DNA from: an uncultured Bacilli bacterium
Lineage (GTDB): Bacteria; Bacillota_I; Bacilli_A; RF39; UBA660
Reading direction: 5' to 3'
NCBI GenBank assembly: GCA_944371325.1
Contig: CALVXO010000017.1
Coordinates: 1-34,128 of the forward strand
DNA length: 34,128 nucleotides
The position numbers and the translations under genes were made by a program. Numbering within the stretch: the stretch's first letter is position 1; the number at the start of each line of letters is the position of its first letter. Below the pieces are notes generated by a model that saw only the letters and a list, made by a program, of their open reading frames with translations, had not been told where the DNA came from and searched no databases. Shown here piece by piece: positions 25,982-34,065 of the stretch.

Positions 25982-26668
25982 TTAATCTCCTCTTGTAAAT
26001 GACATATTAGGAAAATATTTTTCCAAAAACTCATCAGGATAATGTTTATCCAAAAATCTACCATATGGCGTAATAGCAGGTATATTATTATTTCTTAAAT
26101 TTTGTCTTATTATAGCTGACCAAGAAATAGTCATATTAACAACCATAAAAACAAACATAACATTAACTAATAACTTACCTAAATTATATGGTATTTTCTC
26201 TATTTTAGAAGAAACAAAAGGATATAAATACTTAACAAATAAAAAGCTAAATATTCCCCATACAAACATATATGGAATAGTTGTTCTACCATTGATATTT
26301 AAAAATCTATTAGAATAATCCCATGAAATAGAATTAGTAAATGTTTCTTGTAAGAATCCAACAAAATATTCGATTCCCCCACCTAATAAAGCTCCATAAA
26401 GAATAGTTTGATACCATTTATGATTTTTATCTGCTAACAAACTTACAATTATAATCGCACCAAAACCATAAATAACATTAAAAGGACCATATATTACTCC
26501 TCTACGATATTCCCAAACAATATTACCTGTTCTTGAATAAGTTAACAACATACTAAATATTTCTTCATAAAAAGATCCAATTATTGATCCTATTATAAAA
26601 ATAATAAATAATTTATCAAAACAAATTCCTTTAGCAAAAGTATTTTTGTTTTCTTTTAAATATTTCAT
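25982..26668 (-). CDS. CmpB-type (ABC_trans_CmpB, PF06541) membrane protein
   Basis: A 228-residue protein with about five to six membrane helices. The family pattern is clear: GSFYEEIFSM, RRGVIYGPFNVIYGFGA, GGGIEYFVGFLQE, SWDYSNRFLNINGRTTIPYMFVWG. Family members are called putative ABC-transporter permeases, but the molecular role is not established. The start is taken as ATG 26668 (MKYLKENK); GTG at 26680 is possible. It leads a two-gene operon with the GT2 gene. Confidence 0.78.
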   Translation of the reverse strand: MKYLKENKNTFAKGICFDKLFIIFIIGSIIGSFYEEIFSMLLTYSRTGNIVWEYRRGVIYGPFNVIYGFGAIIIVSLLADKNHKWYQTILYGALLGGGIEYFVGFLQETFTNSISWDYSNRFLNINGRTTIPYMFVWGIFSFLFVKYLYPFVSSKIEKIPYNLGKLLVNVMFVFMVVNMTISWSAIIRQNLRNNNIPAITPYGRFLDKHYPDEFLEKYFPNMSFTRGD

Positions 26669-26691
26669 ATAACCAACCACTTCTAATTAAT

Positions 26692-26720
26692 ATTATACTA
26701 TACATTATTTTAAATAACAA
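26692..26720 (-). promoter_or_regulatory. promoter of the CmpB-type/GT2 operon
   Basis: TTGTTA, a 17-base spacer and TATAAT on the minus strand, 23 bases before the chosen ATG. Confidence 0.5.
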
Positions 26721-26755
26721 ATTACAATTTTGTCATAAATAAAAGAATAGATTAA

Positions 26756-26986
26756 CTATTCTAATTTTGATTCTATTTCTGTTGCTGTTTTGCTTACTTC
26801 ATTAGCAACTGCTTTAGCGTCAATTGCTCCTTGTACAATTCCGTAAACTATATTAGCAATTCCGATTGTTACTAATGCAATTATTTAAATAGTAACATTT
26901 TCATTAGCAGTAAATAATGTAGCAACCGCAATAATATTTGTCATCATTGTTGCTATAAATTTTCTAGACTTCATTTTTTCTAACAT
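26756..26986 (-). pseudogene. small two-helix membrane protein broken by an in-frame TAA
   Basis: A GGAGG site is followed by ATG 26986 and a 77-codon frame with an internal TAA at 26885-26887. The first part (MLEKMKSRKFIATMMTNIIA) and the second (VTIGIANIVYGIVQGA, then an Ala/Glu/Lys helix) each hold one hydrophobic segment and clearly belong together. The SRKF start recalls phage holins, but that link is weak. About 33 residues could still be made. It sits just outside the integrated element. Confidence 0.6.
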
Positions 26987-27128
26987 AAAATACCTCCAAT
27001 CAATATATTTTATGAAGTGTTTTATAATTTCAAATAATTACAATATCCATAGCAATTAATAATATATTCAATTTTTTATAAAATTAAGGAGTTTTTAAGG
27101 AGTATCATTTAATAAATATAATAAAAAA

Positions 27129-27146
27129 ACCTTTATTTAAAAAGGT
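27129..27146 (-). terminator. terminator downstream of the tRNA-Arg fragment
   Basis: ACCTTT-TTAAAT-AAAGGT with TTTTTTA on the minus strand, 14 bases after the CCA. It is probably the original terminator of the tRNA gene that the element entered. Confidence 0.8.
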
Positions 27147-27159
27147 TTTATTTATATAA

Positions 27160-27206
27160 TGGTGTCCCAGAAGGGATTCGAACCCCTGACCGCTGCCTTA
27201 GAAGTC
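27160..27206 (-). other. att site: 3' fragment of tRNA-Arg (UCU)
   Basis: From the anticodon loop CTTCTAA onward the minus strand is a perfect tRNA 3' half: stem arm GGCAG, T arm GGGGTTCGAATCCC, acceptor CTGGGAC, discriminator A, CCA. No matching D arm or 5' acceptor (GTCCCAG) lies upstream, and the bases before CTTCTAA do not pair with GGCAG. With the integrase adjacent, this reads as the host tRNA end left behind at one end of an integrated element. The exact crossover core is not determinable here. Confidence 0.82.
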
Positions 27207-27225
27207 AACTGCGTTTTCAAAATAC

Positions 27226-27242
27226 CTATCAACTATTATTAA
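27226..27242. repeat. 17-bp direct repeat, copy 1 (candidate integrase arm site)
   Basis: CTATCAACTATTATTAA, repeated with one mismatch at 27337-27353 between att and the integrase gene. Confidence 0.45.
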
Positions 27243-27336
27243 CACCCATAAAACACAAACAGTCAATAAACATAGGAAAAACAATGCTTTTCGTTTATTT
27301 GTATTAACAAATTAATTATAATTTAATTTTAAATTA

Positions 27337-27353
27337 CTATCAACTATTTTTAA
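27337..27353. repeat. 17-bp direct repeat, copy 2 (candidate integrase arm site)
   Basis: CTATCAACTATTTTTAA, one mismatch from copy 1, 111 bases away. Confidence 0.45.
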
Positions 27354-27378
27354 TCATTTTAACTCATTTTAACAAAAG

Positions 27379-27402
27379 TGGGTACTAAAATGGGTACTAA
27401 AA
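27379..27402. repeat. tandem 12-bp repeat TGGGTACTAAAA x2
   Basis: Two perfect adjacent copies near the att end of the element, with a degenerate third at 27414 (TGGGAACTAACTA). The place fits arm-type binding sites of a tyrosine integrase. Confidence 0.5.
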
Positions 27403-27414
27403 AACAAAAAAAGT

Positions 27415-27454
27415 GGGAACTAACTAAAAAGTTGATCAACTTTAGTTAATTCCC
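27415..27454 (-). terminator. long palindrome, terminator of the integrase gene
   Basis: A near-perfect 40-base palindrome, GGGAA at both ends and centred on AGTTGATCAACT, is followed on the minus strand by CACTTTTTTTGTTTTTT. It lies 6 bases beyond the integrase stop. Confidence 0.75.
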
Positions 27455-27460
27455 TTTATT

Positions 27461-28741
27461 TTAAAGCTCTAAACCGTCCCACATTCCAATAATTTTATCG
27501 CCAATTTCTCTATTTGAGTGGGTATAATTATCGGTTGTTTTTTCATCTGTATGTCCCATTAAATTCATGATTTCATTTATAGTAATTTCTGGATTAGTTC
27601 TCATATAAGTACAAAAGCTATGACGTAACCCATAAAGAGTTACATTTTTATTTGGTAGTAATCCTTTATTTCTTTCTCTGAATTTAGTCCAGTTATGGCT
27701 CAAAGTATCTGGGTGCATTAAGCCTCCAGTCTTTCCTAAAAATAAATTTGGGACAATTTCTAAATCTTTACCGTATTTATTTCTTAATAACTGGATTTCT
27801 TTTTCACGATATTTTATACACTCACGTATTGCTTCAACACATATAGGGGGTATTGGAATACCACGTTTTCCTTTTTCGGTTTTAGGTATATCTCTTTCAA
27901 CAACCTTTTTAAGCTCTTTGTCAAAAACAACAGAGTGTCTAGCGAACACAAGTCCACCAATATATTTTTTGCCATCTTTATTAACAAACTCAACGTCTAA
28001 TTCTATATCTTTATCATGCTTTCTTGTTTTTTCAATATGAAGTCCATTTAACTCGCATCTTCTTAAACCAGTACAACAGTCAATAATAAACATACCACCA
28101 TATTTTTTATTGTAGTCTAATAATAACTTAATTGTAGTAAATAATTCTTCTTTATTATAAGTTTCTTTTTCTTTACGAGGTTTTGCTGATGGACATTTTA
28201 CTTTATGAATAGGATTATACTCGATATAATCCCATATAACAGCTCTGTTTAATAAATTTCTTAAAACTCGGTATGCACCATTTAAAGAGGATGAGGATAA
28301 TTTTTCTATTTCTCCATCTGAATTAGGTGTTTGTTTATCACGGTTTTTTAATTCTACAAATAGCTTATCAATAACATAAGCATTTATTTTTTCTAACGGA
28401 TAGCCACCTAGTTCTGGTAATATATAATTATTTAATCTAGTTTTATAACCATTTATAGTTGTAGGACTTAATCCTGTATCTCTACAAAACTGTAACCACT
28501 CTTTACTAAATTCAAATAATGTTATTTTTCCTTTGCCTTTTTCTTTTGTTTTTTGATTTTCTAACTCTGCAAAACCTTTTCTTTTAACAGCTCTGGCATC
28601 ACCAATTTTTCCTGATACATATTCAGAAAATACTTGTTGATTTTTACCACTACCTTTTTTTATCAGTATTCTATAATAGTTTGGAGCTAATTTTATTATA
28701 TTAGGCTCTACTGTATATGGATATTTCTTTGTTTCACTCAT
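27461..28741 (-). CDS. int: tyrosine recombinase (integrase)
   Basis: A 426-residue site-specific recombinase. It has an N-terminal arm-binding-like region (1-70), a SAM-like core-binding domain (72-175) and a catalytic domain from about 190. Catalytic residues: Arg227 (TGLRRCEL), Lys in the PKTEKGKRGIP hairpin, Arg373 (YGLRHSF), His396 (LMGHTDEKTT) and Tyr406 (DNYTH). The HxxR His is Tyr370, a variant. It is adjacent to the tRNA-Arg fragment it presumably used as target. The next gene upstream is excisionase-like, the usual xis-int order. Confidence 0.95.
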   Translation of the reverse strand: MSETKKYPYTVEPNIIKLAPNYYRILIKKGSGKNQQVFSEYVSGKIGDARAVKRKGFAELENQKTKEKGKGKITLFEFSKEWLQFCRDTGLSPTTINGYKTRLNNYILPELGGYPLEKINAYVIDKLFVELKNRDKQTPNSDGEIEKLSSSSLNGAYRVLRNLLNRAVIWDYIEYNPIHKVKCPSAKPRKEKETYNKEELFTTIKLLLDYNKKYGGMFIIDCCTGLRRCELNGLHIEKTRKHDKDIELDVEFVNKDGKKYIGGLVFARHSVVFDKELKKVVERDIPKTEKGKRGIPIPPICVEAIRECIKYREKEIQLLRNKYGKDLEIVPNLFLGKTGGLMHPDTLSHNWTKFRERNKGLLPNKNVTLYGLRHSFCTYMRTNPEITINEIMNLMGHTDEKTTDNYTHSNREIGDKIIGMWDGLEL

Positions 28742-28750
28742 AATTCTGTC

Positions 28751-29047
28751 TTATAGCCTATATTTATCTTTATTTTTCTTGGTATAAGTAGAAGTATGTT
28801 CGTTAATCCATTGATCGACTAATTTCTTTTCAAAATACATTTTGTGTCCCTCACGATAGTATGGTAATTTTTGTTCTTTAATAGCTTTGTTTAAAGTAAA
28901 TCTACTAAACATTGGGTAATGTTCTAATAATTCATCAGTAGTATAAACCGTAGAAGTATTTTTAGGTTTATCATTATTAGCCATTAAAGATATAAATTCG
29001 CCGACCGTAATATTTTTTAAATAATCAATAACTTCATCATTAGGCAT
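28751..29047 (-). CDS. excisionase-like/helix-turn-helix DNA-binding protein
   Basis: A 98-residue protein whose C-terminal part (YPMFSRFTLNKAIKEQKLPY, then REGHKMYFEKKLVDQWINEH) fits a winged-helix excisionase/MerR-like domain: tip KLPYYREGHKMYF and recognition helix SRFTLNKAIK. The start is ATG 29047, 10 bases after AGGAGG; the upstream ATG at 29068 contains that ribosome site within its frame. It lies 9 bases before int and likely steers excision. Confidence 0.78.
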   Translation of the reverse strand: MPNDEVIDYLKNITVGEFISLMANNDKPKNTSTVYTTDELLEHYPMFSRFTLNKAIKEQKLPYYREGHKMYFEKKLVDQWINEHTSTYTKKNKDKYRL

Positions 29048-29070
29048 ATAAGTAATTCCTCCTTTCATTT

Positions 29071-31266
29071 TTATAAATAATAACGATACTTTTCAGCATC
29101 AAAAAAAGTAATAATCGTTTTATTACTTTCACTTACAGTCTTAATTTCCACATTAATCATAGGTAGTAGTTGTTCTAGTATTTTATTTTCTTCATACATA
29201 TTAATTTTTCTATCTAAAACTATTTTATTGTTACTAGCTTTTACTTTTAATAAATCCTCAATATTGGATATAACAGAAGATAAATTAGGTATGTTATTTT
29301 CAATAGGCATAATATCACTGTCATCAGAACTATCTTCGTCATTATTTTGATTTTCATAGTTCGCTCTCATTTGTTCAACAGTATAATAATTTTGAGTATT
29401 TTTCTTAATCATTTTTATTTGTCTAGTAACTGGATTAAAATTATAATTTTTAAATATATCACTATATAAATAAGTATCTCTAAAAATAGGATTAGAAACA
29501 GTTGGAAAAATAATAGTTTTATATTTTAAAGCAATTATTTCATTTGCTGTTAAAAGTTCCCTACCGAGTAGAGAAGTAGTCTTATTAGCACCTACTTTAA
29601 AGGTGTCAGTACTTTGGCTTATTGACTGGGTTTCAATAGTAGATTTACCAAGTTTACGACTAATAACATCAGCACAGTCAATACTGTTTGTTTTTAGATA
29701 AGTGAGTGCTGAATTATCTTGAATAATAGAAGATGATTCTTTACCATAAACTTGGTCTAATTGAGCGAAAGACTGAATAAAGAATTGAAATCTCATATTT
29801 CTCGATCTTGCAACAGACACGATCGTTTCAATATCACTTAACGGTGGACAGTTTGCGAACTCATCTAGTATCCACTCAATTTTACGTGGTAATTTTCCAT
29901 TATTATGGGGCATATTAGCGATTTTAGTTAGTTCCTTATAAAGAATACCTACAATGATAGTAACGAGCTGATAATAGCTTTTATCCTCATCAGGAACGAT
30001 AATATAAAGTACACTAGGCTTATCAACTAAAGAAGATATTTCAAAATCGCTAGAACTAGTAATGTTTTCTACATTAAGATCATCAAATATTTGCATTTTC
30101 TCGCCAAAGACAGCCGTAATTGATTTATAAGTATTTTCACTTGCCGATAAAATAGAAGTAAGATAATCTTTTGAAATAGTACCATATTCTCTTGTATTTA
30201 GATTCCTTTGTAAATAGATTTGATTTTCTTTTAGTAAGGAAGAGTTTTGAAACTTTTTAATACTAGAAACATTTATTTTATTTTCAGTTATTAGACCGTT
30301 TTCGTAATCTTCTAAAAAAATACCTGCAATACCTTTAAAAAGATTTTTAGAAGAATTTAACCAAAACGGATCTTTTGTTTCTTTTTCAGCAAAGATTAAA
30401 TCAGCTAAATTATTAATAAGTCTAGTAGCTTCAGCTTGACTAGAAGAACTTTGATTTTGATATTTTTTTATATGATTTAAAAGTTCCGAATTATTAATCG
30501 TTTTATATTCATAATCAACTTTTTCTTTTAATAAATCAAAAAAATCTTCACTTTCCAGCTTATCTTTTATAGCATCAATATTATTTAAAATGTACTCAAT
30601 AATATAGTCATCTAGTTTATAGGTTATTTTAATATCGTTTTTATATTGTTCATTTACAATAATTTGCTCATAATCAATTTTTAAAATATGAAATAAATAG
30701 CAAACAGAATAAAATAACTTTTCTTCATATATGCAATGTATTTTCCACTCATCAATAATCGGTTGCATAATATTGATATGAGTAGATAAATGTGGATTTC
30801 TAAAATCAATGGTAATAATATTTTCATATCCATTATCTTTAAATATGCTAGAAGTTTTAGAAAATATTTCGCCTTTAGGATCGGTAATTATTAAACTTTC
30901 TTTTTCTTTAGCAGTAGCGAACATTATACACTCTGAAAGTACAACGGTCGCTGATTTACCTGATCCAGTACTACCAATTAATAACCAATGGGGGCTTATA
31001 TTATCAAAATAAACGTATTCAAACTGATTATTCTTCTTTTCAAAATAAACAGGAAAGCCAGCTTCTTTGATATTATAAATATTTTCTTTTTTAAACGTTT
31101 TGGCAATTTCTTTTTTAGTAGCAAACTTTGATGAGCCATACTCATTTTTATTTTTTACTTTTCTTTGATTAAGTCTAGGCTGTATTAACACTATAAATAT
31201 TATTGCACCTATTACCAGAAATAAAATTAAGACATAAAAAAAAGACAAGTTATTGTCTAGTATCAT
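29071..31266 (-). CDS. VirD4/TraG-type conjugative coupling ATPase
   Basis: A 731-residue type IV coupling protein that would deliver the DNA-relaxase complex to a transfer channel. It has one N-terminal membrane helix (8-29), Walker A GSTGSGKS (98-105), ITDPKGEIF (127-135), Walker B WILDEF (465-470), and a conserved motif ARSRNMRFQFFIQSFAQLD (486-504). The middle (about 200-330) is an Asn/Lys-rich all-alpha-like insertion, and the C-terminal tail has an acidic NNDEDSSDDSD stretch. It overlaps the preceding gene by ATGA. Confidence 0.92.
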   Translation of the reverse strand: MILDNNLSFFYVLILFLVIGAIIFIVLIQPRLNQRKVKNKNEYGSSKFATKKEIAKTFKKENIYNIKEAGFPVYFEKKNNQFEYVYFDNISPHWLLIGSTGSGKSATVVLSECIMFATAKEKESLIITDPKGEIFSKTSSIFKDNGYENIITIDFRNPHLSTHINIMQPIIDEWKIHCIYEEKLFYSVCYLFHILKIDYEQIIVNEQYKNDIKITYKLDDYIIEYILNNIDAIKDKLESEDFFDLLKEKVDYEYKTINNSELLNHIKKYQNQSSSSQAEATRLINNLADLIFAEKETKDPFWLNSSKNLFKGIAGIFLEDYENGLITENKINVSSIKKFQNSSLLKENQIYLQRNLNTREYGTISKDYLTSILSASENTYKSITAVFGEKMQIFDDLNVENITSSSDFEISSLVDKPSVLYIIVPDEDKSYYQLVTIIVGILYKELTKIANMPHNNGKLPRKIEWILDEFANCPPLSDIETIVSVARSRNMRFQFFIQSFAQLDQVYGKESSSIIQDNSALTYLKTNSIDCADVISRKLGKSTIETQSISQSTDTFKVGANKTTSLLGRELLTANEIIALKYKTIIFPTVSNPIFRDTYLYSDIFKNYNFNPVTRQIKMIKKNTQNYYTVEQMRANYENQNNDEDSSDDSDIMPIENNIPNLSSVISNIEDLLKVKASNNKIVLDRKINMYEENKILEQLLPMINVEIKTVSESNKTIITFFDAEKYRYYL

Positions 31267-31946
31267 AATTCCAAGTCCTTATCATTATTTTTTATTTCTT
31301 TTTTTGAAACCGTATTATTTAATTTCTGGGTGATTCTATAATGCTTTAGAAAATTTTTTGCACTTTTATATGAGTTAAAAGTACGTGCATAACATTTGTT
31401 ATTTGATCTGATACGTACTTTATATTTATTTTTTGGTGTTTGAATTACATTGTGCTTATTGGTTTTTACTTTTTCCTCAACATATTTATAGATTTCACTT
31501 TTTGGTATATTATTTAGATAAGCAACTTTTAAGGTAAAAAGATATTTGTTGATAATATAATCTAAATTTGATTCTGATAAATTATGATCGATGTATGTTA
31601 TGTATTTATCAATAATAAATTTTAAATCTTTGTGATTTTTACTATATAATTCTGAATTATCTTTTGAATTAATGACATAGGGTAATCTTTCTACAATTCT
31701 TTCAATTTCATTTATGGGTATTCCTTTTATCATAGCCCGACTGACTGGTATAAGATTTTCTAAAACATTATCTGATTTATTATATATATTCTTATATAGA
31801 TACTTTAACTGGGTGTAATTAAGAGTACCACTTTTAACCATGATAGATAAATAATTATGCATTTCTTTTTTTTTCACAGAATCCCTTTTACTAGTACGGA
31901 ATTTAAAAAAGTATAATTGGGCTAATAAATTCAACTTTTTACTCAT
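31263..31946 (-). CDS. unknown element protein with an AP2-like C-terminal region
   Basis: I do not recognise this 227-residue protein. Residues 1-165 look helical and basic. Residues about 172-205 (YKVRIRSNNKCYARTFNSYK, then SAKNFLKHY) have the three-strand-plus-helix pattern of AP2-like arm-binding domains of integrases, suggesting DNA binding. It directly precedes the coupling ATPase and overlaps it by 4 bases, so it may be a transfer or replication accessory. ATG 31946 has GGAG upstream and overlaps the stop of a candidate 50-residue gene. Confidence 0.6.
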   Translation of the reverse strand: MSKKLNLLAQLYFFKFRTSKRDSVKKKEMHNYLSIMVKSGTLNYTQLKYLYKNIYNKSDNVLENLIPVSRAMIKGIPINEIERIVERLPYVINSKDNSELYSKNHKDLKFIIDKYITYIDHNLSESNLDYIINKYLFTLKVAYLNNIPKSEIYKYVEEKVKTNKHNVIQTPKNKYKVRIRSNNKCYARTFNSYKSAKNFLKHYRITQKLNNTVSKKEIKNNDKDLEL

Positions 31947-32091
31947 CGTTATACTCCAATATATAGATTTTATGATGATATATTAATATTTTTGCCTTTT
32001 GAACTTTATCTTTACTGTAAACACGGTATTGTGTTCCCCAAAATTTACTCCAATTCCATAGAATTGTCTTTATTTTGTTTTTTAGTTTCAA
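31939..32091 (-). CDS. candidate small basic protein, 50 residues, TTG start
   Basis: This frame runs from TTG 32091, 7 bases after AAAGGA, to a TAA inside the start of the next gene (ATGAGTAA). The product (LKLKNKIKTILWNWSKFWG...) is basic and Trp/Tyr-rich with a KAKILIYHHKIYILEY end. Its 5' third overlaps the end of the upstream gene in another frame. The overlap geometry with the next gene is identical to that of the 41-residue gene at 32837-32962. Without homologues it remains a candidate. Confidence 0.4.
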   Translation of the reverse strand: MKLKNKIKTILWNWSKFWGTQYRVYSKDKVQKAKILIYHHKIYILEYNDE

Positions 32092-32470
32092 AATCTGTTC
32101 CTTTATAACTATGTCGGTGTCCGTGTAAAACTTGTAAAGTAGAATTTGAGTTCATATAATCTTTTTTAAATTCCTTAAATTTTATATATTCATTATATGT
32201 TATAGCTTTTGGCAATTCATCAATAACTTCTGCGTGATTACCTACAAACTTTTTAACTCTATAAAAGGTAGGATTTGTGCAAAAGTAATCATCTTGATCG
32301 TGTACCAATTTTTTGTTTGTAGATACTAAATCCATATAAATATTTACATATCTATCTCTTTCTGCACCCTCGCTACATTGCATACACTTGAAATAAAATT
32401 TAATTGCCTTTTGCCTAGTAGGAAAATTAATTAAAGTGTTATAACATATAACATTTACTTCATTTCTTAT
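32045..32470 (-). CDS. conserved small element protein, probable ATA or lost start
   Basis: A soluble protein of up to 141 residues. An ATG at 32383 gives only 112 residues and starts inside what looks like a domain (FPTRQKAIKFYFKCMQCSEG, then AERDRYVNIYMDL). The frame is open upstream, and AAAGGACTGATTAAT followed by ATA at 32470 matches the neighbour's AAAGGACTGATAAAC-ATG base for base in spacing. So the start is either a rare ATA codon or a mutated ATG. The SEGAERDRYVNIY stretch recalls small proteins of Firmicutes conjugative elements, unnamed as far as I know. Confidence 0.6.
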   Translation of the reverse strand: MRNEVNVICYNTLINFPTRQKAIKFYFKCMQCSEGAERDRYVNIYMDLVSTNKKLVHDQDDYFCTNPTFYRVKKFVGNHAEVIDELPKAITYNEYIKFKEFKKDYMNSNSTLQVLHGHRHSYKGTDFETKKQNKDNSMELE

Positions 32471-32487
32471 ATTAATCAGTCCTTTCT

Positions 32488-32844
32488 TTAGAAATTTATT
32501 TCTTTTTCATTATCGTAATCTATATAATTATCAATATATTCGCTGAAACTGTTTTTCAAATCTTCTGTATCAGAACAATGGTATTTTGCACCTGATGACG
32601 TTTCTGTACCAATTATTACAGAATTGTCGACTTTGTCGTAATGAATTTGAATCATAAAATCATCTTTCATTTTAGGATATGGATATTTTTTATAATTAAC
32701 ACTTTCTAAATCTTCCCAGTCTAAAATAGTATCAGAATTATCATACTTATCTTTTGCTTTATCTAATGCTTCTTCATAGCTATTAGCCTCAATATCAATA
32801 ACACGACTTAAAGTTTCCACAATTTCAACTTGATATTTACTCAT
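32488..32844 (-). CDS. DpnD/PcfM-like N-terminal domain protein
   Basis: A 118-residue protein. Residues 1-48 (YQVEIVETLSRVIDIEANSY, EEALDKAKDKYDNSDTIL) fit the DpnD/PcfM-like family (PF14207), a small domain common on conjugative plasmids and elements with no proven biochemical role. The rest (MIQIHYDKVDNSVIIGTETS) is an acidic beta-rich tail I do not recognise. The start is ATG 32844 with AAAGGACTGATAAAC upstream; an earlier ATG at 32913 lacks such a site and overlaps another small gene. Its ATG overlaps the stop of the 41-residue membrane protein. Confidence 0.7.
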   Translation of the reverse strand: MSKYQVEIVETLSRVIDIEANSYEEALDKAKDKYDNSDTILDWEDLESVNYKKYPYPKMKDDFMIQIHYDKVDNSVIIGTETSSGAKYHCSDTEDLKNSFSEYIDNYIDYDNEKEINF

Positions 32845-32962
32845 GTTTATCAGTCCTTTTATTATTCTGTTTTTCTTCTTGCCTTGAATAATAACTTGAA
32901 ATATTACATGCACAGTAAAGGAAAAGTAAAACCAAAATTAAAATAATAATTAATGCTTCCAT
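32837..32962 (-). CDS. small membrane protein, 41 residues
   Basis: AAAGGAACTGTAAAT precedes ATG 32962. The product is one strongly hydrophobic helix (MEALIIILILVLLFLYCAC) followed by a short charged tail (SRQEEKQNNKRTDKHE), a bitopic micro-protein. It ends with TAA inside the start of the DpnD/PcfM-like gene (ATGAGTAA), implying translational coupling, and begins 2 bases after the 172-residue gene. The function is unknown. Confidence 0.65.
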   Translation of the reverse strand: MEALIIILILVLLFLYCACNISSYYSRQEEKQNNKRTDKHE

Positions 32963-32964
32963 AT

Positions 32965-33483
32965 TTACAGTTCCTTTCCATTATCAAATATTGAATCAAG
33001 ATCAATATGTTTTTCTTCACAACCATTAATAGCTTTATTTAAGTCCATATAATCATAATTATTTAAGTGTAAATCTTTAGTAGTAATTAAAGTCCCAATA
33101 TGATTTATAATAATTTTATTTGAAACGTAATCAGGCTCGTTAAAGGAATCGCTACCTATGTCATAAGTGTTATATCCCAGATTTTTTAATTGTTGTCTTT
33201 GTTCTTTAGATAATCTTAAACCAATAATATCAAAAGCATCTTTTTCTTTTATATTTTCTTTTTCTCGATACCATAATTTAACACTTTCTTTAGTCTCTTT
33301 ATTGTAGGCGAGCCAATAAATTTTTTCTTCTATATTTGGAGTAACTTTTCCCTGTAAGAGTAGATTATATTTTTGATCTTTTAAATATTTAATAACGTCA
33401 TTTTGAATATTTTTTGTTTTTCTAGTTTGAATAGTGAACTTTGGTTTATTAGTGTCATAATCATATATTTCTATTGTTTTCAT
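32965..33483 (-). CDS. unknown accessory protein of the element, 172 residues
   Basis: I do not recognise this protein. It starts with a beta hairpin-like segment (MKTIEIYDYDTNKPKFTIQT), has Tyr/Trp-rich beta sequence (KIYWLAYNKETKESVKLWYR) and a basic helix (LRLSKEQRQQLKNLGY). There is no membrane segment. Such soluble small proteins in conjugative elements are often fragments related to large polyvalent proteins, but nothing here proves that. The gap to the gene before it is only 12 bases, so it is co-transcribed. The upstream sequence before ATG 33483 lacks a strong ribosome site. Confidence 0.6.
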   Translation of the reverse strand: MKTIEIYDYDTNKPKFTIQTRKTKNIQNDVIKYLKDQKYNLLLQGKVTPNIEEKIYWLAYNKETKESVKLWYREKENIKEKDAFDIIGLRLSKEQRQQLKNLGYNTYDIGSDSFNEPDYVSNKIIINHIGTLITTKDLHLNNYDYMDLNKAINGCEEKHIDLDSIFDNGKEL

Positions 33484-33495
33484 ATATCAAAATAT

Positions 33496-33990
33496 TTAAA
33501 GATAGTAGTCGTAACTTTCCATTTCGGAAACATAATCTTTAAACTTATCCTTTCTTAATTCTTGTGATAACTCAAAACCAAGTTCTTCAATAACTTTTTT
33601 ATCATAAGATGAAACAGAGAACATACCATTTTCTGAATCATATAAAAGCTCCCTACTCAAGTGGGGGAGTTTATGCTCGACAAACGTTCTAACTAGACTT
33701 TCATAATCATAGCCATTACCAAATATACCGTCTTTATTTCTAGCTCTAAATATAGACCTATCAAAATAAGATTGATCTAAAAACAATGAATATTCGCCAT
33801 CACTATCTAAAGTCATAAAAGGTTTTAAATAATTTTCAAACCATTTTTCAAATTTTTTATATTCTTTTTGTTTATAATATATATCACTTAATAATAAATT
33901 AGGATTTTTTGATAGGTATAACTCAATACCCTTATTAATACCGTTTCCTAATTCTTTTCTAATTTCTTCATATTCTTGTAATATGCTCAT
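33496..33990 (-). CDS. unknown accessory protein of the element, 164 residues
   Basis: The start is ATG 33990, with GAAAGGATGTGATTTA upstream; ATG 34029 lies inside a terminator stem region and is unlikely. The protein (MSILQEYEEIRKELG...) is soluble, Tyr- and acid-rich, with no motif that I know. It is the first gene after a promoter plus terminator-like hairpin, so its operon (to int) may be attenuated. Confidence 0.6.
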   Translation of the reverse strand: MSILQEYEEIRKELGNGINKGIELYLSKNPNLLLSDIYYKQKEYKKFEKWFENYLKPFMTLDSDGEYSLFLDQSYFDRSIFRARNKDGIFGNGYDYESLVRTFVEHKLPHLSRELLYDSENGMFSVSSYDKKVIEELGFELSQELRKDKFKDYVSEMESYDYYL

Positions 33991-34023
33991 TAAATCACAT
34001 CCTTTCATTAGAGCATAAAAAAA

Positions 34024-34045
34024 GACCAACTATTATAAGTTGATC
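34024..34045 (-). terminator. terminator or attenuator upstream of the element's accessory operon
   Basis: GATCAACT-TATAAT-AGTTGGTC with a run of seven T on the minus strand. It lies between a TTGACA promoter and the first accessory gene, so it either ends a gene beyond the window or attenuates this operon. Confidence 0.65.
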
Positions 34046-34065
34046 TACTCGATAAATTGTAATTT

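Noticed and set aside
26885..26887. Stop-codon readthrough or recoding in the small membrane protein
   Set aside because: The codon is TAA without any recoding signal; a nonsense mutation is simpler.
27160..27260. A complete tRNA gene
   Set aside because: Only the 3' half is present; no 5' acceptor, D arm or anticodon-stem partner lies upstream.
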